DNA of 64,000 bases from Prochlorococcus sp. AG-409-J16 (GTDB lineage Bacteria; Cyanobacteriota; Cyanobacteriia; PCC-6307; Cyanobiaceae), in the NCBI GenBank assembly GCA_003215655.1, contig QCKB01000007.1, positions 1 through 64,000 of the forward strand, in the 5' to 3' direction. Both the position numbers and the translations under genes were made by a program. How positions within the stretch are numbered: the first letter of the stretch is position 1; every line of letters starts with the position of its first letter. Of the stretch, positions 56,875 to 64,000 are shown in pieces. The notes under the pieces were generated by a model. It saw only the letters and a list, made by a program, of their open reading frames with translations, was not told where the DNA came from and ran no database searches.

Positions 56875-58446
56875 TTGAAAACGAGACTTGTGAACCTGAG
56901 TCCCCAACTTCTCAGGACAACAGCAGACCTGCTCGATTGGAGAAGCAAAGTGGCCTCTCCAGTCATTTTTGTTCCCACAATGGGTTCATTACACGATGGA
57001 CATAGCCAACTGATTAAAGCCGCAAGCAACATCAAAACAAATATCCCCGGAGAAGTACTGGTTAGCATTTTTGTAAACCCTCTGCAATTTGGCCCAAACG
57101 AAGACTTTGAAGATTACCCAAGAGACCTACAAAAAGACTATGACATAGCAAAACTATCTGGAGTCACAGCACTATGGGCTCCTTCAAAAGAAGAAGTATT
57201 CCCTAAAGGAAATTCTTATAAATGGAATTTGAAGGCGCCTCCCCACCTAACAAAACATCTTTGTGGTCCAAGAAGAAAAGGACACTTTGATGGTGTTGTT
57301 AGCGTTATGACCCGTCTTTTAACACTAATCTGTCCGGATTTCTTAGTCCTAGGAGAAAAAGACTGGCAACAGTTAATAATCCTTCGAGAACTTATCAAAG
57401 AGCTCAGGCTACCTATAAAAGTTCGTAGTGTTGCAACAGTCAGAGATGATCAGGGTCTCGCCTTAAGTTCTAGAAACCAATTCTTAAATCGATATCAACG
57501 CACGCAAGCACATGCAATATCTTATTTACTAGGGCTTGCTAGAGAAAAAGCTCATTTAGGTATAGAAATAGACCTTAACAAGCTGCATTTAGATCTAGAA
57601 AAAAAAGGTCTACAGGTTGAATATATAGAAACAGTAGATCCCTTTTCACTGCAACCAATTAAGCCTGGAAGGGAAATATGCCTACTTGCTACAGCAGTTC
57701 ACTGCGGCAAAACTCGCCTTATAGATCATACTTTCCTAATGAACCGCAAACCAATTATTGCTATCGATGGACCAGCTGGTGCAGGGAAAAGCACAGTGAC
57801 CCAAGCCCTGGCAAAAAAACTTGGTCTTATTTACCTAGACACTGGTGCTATGTATAGGGCTGTGACCTGGTTAATACAAAGCAGAGAGATCAACCCTGAA
57901 GACATTTCAGAGATATCAAAAGCACTTAAGAGCCTAGATCTGGTACTTGAGTGTTCTAATTCTGGCGAACAAAGCGTTCGAATAAATGGACAAGACGTGA
58001 CCAAAAAAATCCGTTCACCAAAGGTCACAGCAATGGTTTCAAAAATTGCAACCAATGAAGCTGTTCGACAAGCACTGACTACTCAACAACAGAAGATGGG
58101 TACTAATGGTGGTCTCGTAGCTGAAGGAAGAGATATAGGGACAGCTGTTTTTCCAGATGCAGACGTAAAAATTTTCTTAACTGCAACACCTCTAGAACGA
58201 GCAAATAGAAGGGCTTTAGATTTACGAAATCAAGGTTATAAAGTTCCCGACATAAAAGAAATTGAATGTCAAATTAAAGAGCGAGATTATATTGATAGTA
58301 CTAGATCTATTTCTCCTTTGGTCAAGGCTCAAGATGCAACTGAACTTATAACCGATGGCATGAGTATTGAAGAAGTAGTTGAAGCATTACTAGAACTTTT
58401 CCGCTTAAAGGTACCTGAGGAAGTTTGGCCTATTTACCAAGAGTAA
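56875..58446 (+). CDS. panC/cmk: Bifunctional pantothenate synthetase / cytidylate kinase
   Basis: Cyanobacterial fusion, 523 residues. Residues 1-285: pantoate-beta-alanine ligase with FVPTMGSLHDGHSQLIKAA (HxGH at 40-43), NPLQFGPNEDFEDYPR and LALSSRNQFL. Residues about 290-523: CMP kinase with P-loop IDGPAGAGKSTVTQ and YLDTGAMYRAVTWL, plus VAEGRDIGTAVFPDAD. A stop lies two codons before the TTG at 56875, so the start is that TTG or the GTG at 56890. It overlaps the phosphatase gene by 17 nt, convergent. Confidence 0.95.
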   Translation: MKTRLVNLSPQLLRTTADLLDWRSKVASPVIFVPTMGSLHDGHSQLIKAASNIKTNIPGEVLVSIFVNPLQFGPNEDFEDYPRDLQKDYDIAKLSGVTALWAPSKEEVFPKGNSYKWNLKAPPHLTKHLCGPRRKGHFDGVVSVMTRLLTLICPDFLVLGEKDWQQLIILRELIKELRLPIKVRSVATVRDDQGLALSSRNQFLNRYQRTQAHAISYLLGLAREKAHLGIEIDLNKLHLDLEKKGLQVEYIETVDPFSLQPIKPGREICLLATAVHCGKTRLIDHTFLMNRKPIIAIDGPAGAGKSTVTQALAKKLGLIYLDTGAMYRAVTWLIQSREINPEDISEISKALKSLDLVLECSNSGEQSVRINGQDVTKKIRSPKVTAMVSKIATNEAVRQALTTQQQKMGTNGGLVAEGRDIGTAVFPDADVKIFLTATPLERANRRALDLRNQGYKVPDIKEIECQIKERDYIDSTRSISPLVKAQDATELITDGMSIEEVVEALLELFRLKVPEEVWPIYQE

Positions 58447-58909
58447 GCTCCTCTAACAAGCCATCGCACGCATCTTCTAGTAAATCAAGAACCTCATTAA
58501 AACCGTTTTCCCCTCCATAGTATGGATCAGGAACTTCTCTTAAACTGGTGGTTTTTGAATAACTAAGAATAGGTTTGATTTTTTGAATACAATTGTGTTC
58601 TAATTCACAAGCCATTGCTTTGACAGTTGAAAAGTTTTCATCGTCCATAGTCAAAATTAAATCAAATTGCTTTAGATCCTCTATATTGATTTTCCTAGCA
58701 ATACTTGCAATATGAATTCCTCTATCCATAGCAGCCCTTAGCATTCTCGGATCGGCCTTACTCCCCTGATGCCAAGCACCAGTGCCTGCAGAGTCAACAC
58801 GATATTTTCCTACTAAACCCTTATTATGTAATCGATCAAGGAAAACCGCCTCAGCAGCAGGAGAGCGGCAAATATTGCCAAGACAAACAAATAAAATGCT
58901 TCTGGTCAT
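58430..58909 (-). CDS. Low-molecular-weight protein-tyrosine phosphatase
   Basis: 159 residues. The catalytic P-loop CLGNICRS (Cys9, Arg15) fits C-x5-R, and the general acid Asp is in VPDPYYGGENGF near residue 128. FDLILTMDDEN is also typical. In bacteria these act on tyrosine-phosphorylated kinases of capsule export or related targets; none is seen here. Its 3' end overlaps panC-cmk. Confidence 0.92.
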   Translation of the reverse strand: MTRSILFVCLGNICRSPAAEAVFLDRLHNKGLVGKYRVDSAGTGAWHQGSKADPRMLRAAMDRGIHIASIARKINIEDLKQFDLILTMDDENFSTVKAMACELEHNCIQKIKPILSYSKTTSLREVPDPYYGGENGFNEVLDLLEDACDGLLEELTLGK

Positions 58910-58986
58910 TCTAAAAGATGATTAGTAAGTAAACATACAATGAGATACAAGCATAAAGCTTCGATAAATAGATTATTTTCGAAATC

Positions 58987-59769
58987 CTAGAGATCAAAGA
59001 GAACAGTATGAATATATGACTCTGTCCATTCAGGCCCATAAAAACGTGTAAGCATATTTCTCGCAGGATCTTTCTCAGATCTATATTTCATATAATTCTT
59101 TTGCCCATCTAACAACAGTAATGCCCTTTCTTTTTCAATAGCCTCAGCTTCATTAACCAACTGAAGATACAAATTCAAATAATCAATAAAGGCAGGATAT
59201 ATGACCTGATCTATTATCTTATCTCCTTCATCTCCTAAAGGTATTCTAGTCCAGAGAAACCCCGGTGAAAAATACTTTTGGGCCTCTAATGGGATCTGGC
59301 CACCAGAAGGAAGCTTATCTTGCCATAATTTATGAATAGGCCTTAATTTATTCCAGACATTAACTGTATGTAATTTATCAGATTTCAAAACAGGCTGTAA
59401 ATCCAAAGCTATAAGATGACCCGATGCTAATGTTACAAAATCAGCACCAAAAAATGGAATGTCATATGAATTATAAGGGCTAATCACAAAATTCAATACT
59501 GATGCAAATGCACCTGCCTCCAAGCAAGCAGCGCGAGCCTGCCTAATTTTCTCTGTCTTGCAAGCCCAAGTATTAATTTGAGCTTTTTTCTGTATTGATT
59601 TTGTACTGATAGTTACTTCCCGGTAAATAAACTCATCTAATAGTGGATATGGTTGTGGGTCAAAGGGCAAAAAAGATCTAATTGCATAATCAAGGAAAGG
59701 CTGCCATCTCCAGTCGTTCATTATTACATCTTCAAAGCTATCCTTCCTATTAAAAGTCATAACAATCAA
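58987..59769 (-). CDS. pebB: Phycoerythrobilin:ferredoxin oxidoreductase
   Basis: Reduces 15,16-dihydrobiliverdin to phycoerythrobilin using ferredoxin. 260 residues of the FDBR family; the core has FFGADFVTLASGHLIALDLQP, LPSGGQIPLEAQKYFSP with FLWTRIPL, and RSEKDPARNMLTRFYGPEW at the C-terminus. The start in the sequence is MIVMTF; a later Met (MTFNRK or MNDWRW) is possible. Last gene of ho1-pebA-pebB, 15 nt after pebA. Confidence 0.93.
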   Translation of the reverse strand: MIVMTFNRKDSFEDVIMNDWRWQPFLDYAIRSFLPFDPQPYPLLDEFIYREVTISTKSIQKKAQINTWACKTEKIRQARAACLEAGAFASVLNFVISPYNSYDIPFFGADFVTLASGHLIALDLQPVLKSDKLHTVNVWNKLRPIHKLWQDKLPSGGQIPLEAQKYFSPGFLWTRIPLGDEGDKIIDQVIYPAFIDYLNLYLQLVNEAEAIEKERALLLLDGQKNYMKYRSEKDPARNMLTRFYGPEWTESYIHTVLFDL

Positions 59770-59784
59770 TTAATCTCCAGTATA

Positions 59785-60507
<723 letters not shown>

Positions 60508-60689
60508 CTATTCCAAACGCCCTTAACCCAAAAGGCTTAGAGAAGAACAATTGCAAATATATTCTATGGAAGTCAATTATTGTTTAAGGAGCTTGAAACC
60601 CCTTTAAAGAAATTATTATCAAACCTTTCACACAAAATAATAACTGTTATAAAAGCTACATGCATAATGCAAAAAATATCATCATCAAA

Positions 60690-61397
60690 TTACTCTGTAC
60701 TTCCTACTCTCTCACTACGCGTGAGGAAGCCAAAAAGAACTTTTCCAATTGCTGCGATTAAACTACCTTCCAATTCTTTGAACATATTCATGTTGCATTT
60801 AAAAGCATAATTAGCTTCCTCAACAATTCTGTCTGCCATATCTTGATCGATTGGCAAAGAGTCAAGCGTAGAACTATATTGTGCCTTAAATGCCTTTTCA
60901 TCCTCAATATAGTCAAACTCATAAAAACGTAAGCCATGATTGCCCTTTAATCTCATAGCCTTTTGAGCAATATTCTTAAGTATTTGACCACCAGAAAGAT
61001 CACCAATATATCGAGTGTAATGGTGTCCTACTAATAACTCAGGAGAATCTTTTGCAAGGTCATGAATCCTTTCTACATAATCCTTAGCAGCTGGCGTGGG
61101 TCTAACAATTTCACGCCAAGTATTTCCAAAATAAAAATGCAAATCCTGTTCTAAAGTTTCTCTCCGGTTAAGTTCTTGAAAAGCAATTGGCGAAATCACT
61201 GGGTGACCATTTTTTCTTAGCTTTCCAATTTCCTCTTCCATTGCAGAATAAACAAAATAAAGGTCTGCAACCAAATTTCGGTAACTAGATTTCTCAACAA
61301 CACCTTTGAGAAAACAACTCACAAAGCCAGTATTTTCAGCCATAGTGTGAGATTTCTTGGTGCCTTCTCTGAGTTGCCTCGCAAGGGCTACAGTCAT
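60690..61397 (-). CDS. ho1: Heme oxygenase (biliverdin-forming)
   Basis: Ferredoxin-dependent heme to biliverdin, first step of bilin synthesis. 235 residues beginning MTVALARQLREGTKKSHTMAEN, where His16 (SHTMAE) is the heme ligand. LVGHHYTRYIGDLSGGQ contains the distal-helix Gly pair (DLSGG). First gene of the ho1-pebA-pebB group, 182 nt before pebA, with room for a separate promoter. Confidence 0.96.
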   Translation of the reverse strand: MTVALARQLREGTKKSHTMAENTGFVSCFLKGVVEKSSYRNLVADLYFVYSAMEEEIGKLRKNGHPVISPIAFQELNRRETLEQDLHFYFGNTWREIVRPTPAAKDYVERIHDLAKDSPELLVGHHYTRYIGDLSGGQILKNIAQKAMRLKGNHGLRFYEFDYIEDEKAFKAQYSSTLDSLPIDQDMADRIVEEANYAFKCNMNMFKELEGSLIAAIGKVLFGFLTRSERVGSTE

Positions 61398-61482
61398 AAA
61401 AATGGTTTTAAAAGGGTTTTAAAGTTTGAGCTATTAAGCCTAGTTAAGTGCATTCCCATACTCAAAGGGATCCCTAAGGCTT

Positions 61483-61920
61483 TTATGAGTAAGAAGCTGC
61501 AGGGAAAAGGATAAACAAATCCCTGCAAATCTCATGCAACTTTGGTATTTGCGAAGGGTGGGGCAAATAAGAACCTGACAACTCCCAATTTCCCACAGTT
61601 GCTAAACGCCAGCGTTCACCTTCGTAGGTCATACCTCTCATCAGTACACCAATTAAAGAAGGTACACACTCTATTTCCTCACTACTAAGCCTCAACTGCA
61701 AAAGGAGACTACGACACTGCAGACGAGGACTCCAGCCTGGGAAATGAAAAGCAAGATCCAAAGTCTCTTTCTCAAACCATTTTCGGGTCTCAGGATCATC
61801 CCTCCAGGGAGTGAGGTTGGGAGATGCCGCAGGAAAGTGTTGCTTAACAAGAGTTACAGCAGATGCAAGAGCATGAGCACAAGCCACACTATTGACTTGG
61901 TGAGAAGCATTCACCGACAC
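61483..61920 (-). CDS. Conserved-looking hypothetical protein
   Basis: 145 residues, soluble, with many Trp and Leu (LAFHFPGWSPRLQCRSLLLQ; GERWRLATVGNWELSGSYL). No family recognised. Located 86 nt upstream of ho1 on the same strand. Confidence 0.75.
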   Translation of the reverse strand: MSVNASHQVNSVACAHALASAVTLVKQHFPAASPNLTPWRDDPETRKWFEKETLDLAFHFPGWSPRLQCRSLLLQLRLSSEEIECVPSLIGVLMRGMTYEGERWRLATVGNWELSGSYLPHPSQIPKLHEICRDLFILFPAASYS

Positions 61921-62068
61921 CTCCTCTAGGTTCTATTAATGAATGAACATGCCACGCTACTTAGGTTTGCGGCAAGTTAAAAATGATTCTTACTTGTATT
62001 TTATCCTTTACAGGAGATAATGCGACTAGGTTCTTAGATGAAATCTCTACCTAAATAAAGGCAGCTGG

Positions 62069-63379
62069 ATGAGATCAAGAAATAGTGCGAGCAAGCTAAA
62101 GCAAATTATTCTTTATGGGTCAGTAGGCTTAGTTGCAGCAAGTGTTCATGCATTAGTACTGATTTTCTTATCCAAAGTCATAGCTCTCTGGGCAAGTAAC
62201 ATAATCGCTTTCTTATTAGCATCATTAACTAGTTACTTAGGACATGCATTTTACACTTTTAAGGAAGAAACTAAAGGCAACACGTTTGCTAAAAGATGGT
62301 TAATTATACAATTCATTAGTAACATCAGCATTAGTGGTCTATTGCCGATATTACTAAGTCAATCTGAAAAGATAATATTAGTAACTCTTTTATTAGTATC
62401 TACCCCTACATTATTGAATTTTTTCATCTGGTCTCAAGCAGCAAAGTTTAGCGCTAAAAGACAGAAGGTTAAAATACAAAACCCTCTTTTTCATGCTGAT
62501 GATCTTGGGCTTACGTATGCAACAAATAAAGCAATAATTAACTTGGCGGAAAAAGGCTTAATAGATAGTGCAAGCATAATGATGAATGGAGAAGCCGTTG
62601 AACATGCAATACAAGAATGGCAATCAAAAGTAGACCTACCCTTAACTCTTCACTTAAATTTAACCGAAGGAAAATCACTAGGAAATAATAATAATGAAAT
62701 ACTAAGCAAAAATGGTATACTAAATGGGACTTTTATAAAGCTATTAATTCTTTCTTTTTTACCAAAAAAGATATCACTGCGTCGTGTCTATGAAGAGCAA
62801 ATACTTAACGAATTAATCTGTCAAGTTAATAGCTTTAAAGAAAGAACAGGTATAGAAAATGTCTCTTTAGATGGCCATCAGCATATACACCTTGTACCCA
62901 TAGTACTAGATTCAATTCTTTTGATATCTTCTAAGAAAAAAATAAATTGGGTTAGAACAACCTATGAATCAATACCTCAAGGTCTGTCATTAAATTCTTG
63001 GATAAATATCATAATAAAAGGTGGGTTTATAAAGTGGATAATCCTACAAATATTAAGCTTAATAGCAAAACATAAAATAAAGGGAAAAAACATAAAAACT
63101 AATTCAGGATTCTCGGGTATTCTTCTAACAGGAAGGATGAGCAAAGAGGCGATAATGGCATCAATTAATGAATTAAAGGTAATCAGGAAGGGCAGTAATG
63201 AAACACTGCCATTAGTGCTTACACATCCAGCAAAAAGGTTAACCCTAGAAGAAGCGAAGGGTTTATTTCGATTCCCTTATTCGATTAAATTTCTTCAATC
63301 GAAGTGGAGAGAAAAGGAATGGGAAATAGTAAAGGGTATAAAAACAAATATCAATCGTCTTCATGAATTGCACGAATAA
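62069..63379 (+). CDS. GtrA-like membrane domain fused to YdjC/ChbG-type deacetylase
   Basis: 436 residues, two domains. Residues about 10-125 hold four transmembrane segments and the GtrA signature (NIIAFLLASLTSYLGHAFYTFKE), a family linked to moving undecaprenyl-phosphate sugars. Residues 140-436 match YdjC carbohydrate deacetylases: HADDLGLTYATN (metal His142/Asp144 region), LTLHLNLTEG, SLDGHQHIHLVP and LVLTHPA near the end. The domains are normally separate genes. It faces a GT2 gene, and the 3' ends overlap by 29 nt. Confidence 0.85.
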   Translation: MRSRNSASKLKQIILYGSVGLVAASVHALVLIFLSKVIALWASNIIAFLLASLTSYLGHAFYTFKEETKGNTFAKRWLIIQFISNISISGLLPILLSQSEKIILVTLLLVSTPTLLNFFIWSQAAKFSAKRQKVKIQNPLFHADDLGLTYATNKAIINLAEKGLIDSASIMMNGEAVEHAIQEWQSKVDLPLTLHLNLTEGKSLGNNNNEILSKNGILNGTFIKLLILSFLPKKISLRRVYEEQILNELICQVNSFKERTGIENVSLDGHQHIHLVPIVLDSILLISSKKKINWVRTTYESIPQGLSLNSWINIIIKGGFIKWIILQILSLIAKHKIKGKNIKTNSGFSGILLTGRMSKEAIMASINELKVIRKGSNETLPLVLTHPAKRLTLEEAKGLFRFPYSIKFLQSKWREKEWEIVKGIKTNINRLHELHE

Positions 63380-64000
63380 AATAATGGGGCCTTGCCTTAA
63401 TATCTATATACATACGTCCAATGTAATCTCCTAATACTCCAATACCAATTAACTGAATTCCACCTAGAAACAATATAGCTACTATCAATGAAGCATAACC
63501 AGGCACATCAACACCATTTAATGCAGTTCGAAAAACAATTAAAGCAGCATAAAAAAGACTAATTGCTGATACTGTTACACCTAGAAAAGTCCAGATTCTA
63601 AGAGGCAAATTAGAAAAAGAAAATATCCCGTCCAAAGCATAACTCCATAACTTCAAAGGACTCCATGAGGTCCTTCCAGAAGATCTAGAGGCCCTTGAAT
63701 AGTTTAATTCGACGCTACGAAAGCCTGTCCAAGGAAGTAAGCCCTTTGAGAATCGGCTAAACTCCCTCATCTGAGTTAATGCTTCAACCACAGGAGCACT
63801 AAGCAAGCGAAAATCTCCAGCACCCTCTTTAAGTTGTATTGAATTGACCAATCTATTGAATACTTTATAAAACCAAGATGCTGTAGTTACTTTAAAAAGT
63901 GATTCTTGATCTCGGTCATCTCTAACTGCAGTAACTATCTCTGCTCCTTGCCGCCACGCGTCAACCATTTCTATTATTAAACCTGGAGGATGTTGCAAAT
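63351..64000 (-). CDS. GT2 family glycosyltransferase (GtrB/DPM-like), N-terminus off window
   Basis: Partial: the right edge cuts the gene in the region expected to follow the DxD motif (LQHPPGLIIEMVDAWRQG). Visible are the GT2 acceptor-side segment EGAGDFRLLSAPVVEAL and two C-terminal transmembrane helices (IWTFLGVTVSAISLFYAALI; LFLGGIQLIGIGVLGDYIG). This fits polyprenyl-phosphate glucosyl- or mannosyltransferases, working with GtrA-type flippases such as the neighbour. Confidence 0.85.
   Translation of the reverse strand, partial: LQHPPGLIIEMVDAWRQGAEIVTAVRDDRDQESLFKVTTASWFYKVFNRLVNSIQLKEGAGDFRLLSAPVVEALTQMREFSRFSKGLLPWTGFRSVELNYSRASRSSGRTSWSPLKLWSYALDGIFSFSNLPLRIWTFLGVTVSAISLFYAALIVFRTALNGVDVPGYASLIVAILFLGGIQLIGIGVLGDYIGRMYIDIKARPHYFIRAIHEDD

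Noticed and set aside
56745-57005. 86-codon plus-strand frame upstream of and overlapping panC
   Set aside because: Its second half is panC in another frame, and the first half has no recognisable features.

Overview
The window reads as the chromosome of a marine picocyanobacterium, most likely a low-light Prochlorococcus. This rests on PSI subunit PsaD, NdhN and LdpA, a heme oxygenase / PebA / PebB phycoerythrobilin operon, a PanC-Cmk fusion, the cyanobacterial GshA and SpeD families, and moderate-to-low GC with very short intergenic gaps. The exact clade cannot be fixed from the window (SS120- or MIT9211-like is a guess).

Layout. 1-2.2 kb: edge of an Ala/Lys-rich reading frame, tRNA-Ser(GCU), alr, and a divergent HNH nuclease gene. 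2.2-18.9 kb: one long minus-strand ribosomal supercluster (rplC to rpmE, with secY, adk, rpmJ, rpoA, truA) ending in prfA. 19.3-24.8 kb, plus strand: ndhN, ldpA, a Ycf45-like ATPase, tRNA-Gln(UUG), a HAD-like gene and recA with a probable LexA box. 24.9-36 kb: mixed housekeeping genes, including a helicase-like gene without recognisable catalytic motifs, tyrA, a CrtD-like desaturase, a thylakoid-curvature protein, a JAMM protease beside a ThiF/MoeB-rhodanese protein, a tandem double CobO, larE, speD, recF and tRNA-Arg(CCG). 36-48 kb: ppc-gshA-trpE, psaD, a divergent histidine kinase coupled to rodA, mrp and hemF. 48-52 kb: cell-envelope and cytochrome b6f assembly genes, an RNase D-like exonuclease, an LpxB-related glycosyltransferase and tRNA-Cys(GCA).

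51.9-54.7 kb is the accessory segment. It lies beside tRNA-Cys, is AT-rich and loosely packed, and holds a decayed kdsA fragment, repeats, small orphan proteins (one secreted, one with clustered cysteines) and a serine-recombinase-like protein. That protein has lost its catalytic Ser and Arg residues but keeps the linker and helix-turn-helix. It overlaps a small membrane-protein gene by 4 nt and has a perfect palindrome across its predicted -10 box. I regard this pair as the best candidate for an undescribed system: a recombinase fold possibly turned into a DNA-binding regulator.

54.7-64 kb returns to core genes: purM, panC-cmk, a low-molecular-weight phosphatase, pebB-pebA-ho1, then a GtrA-YdjC fusion facing a GT2 glycosyltransferase that runs off the right edge.

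A recurrent oddity is that ldpA has no ATG, GTG or TTG before its conserved N-terminus although a perfect AGGAGG lies just upstream. Three more genes (HAD-like, recF, lpxB-related) have an ATT or ATC codon where the family start would be expected, followed by a TTG that would clip the first beta strand.
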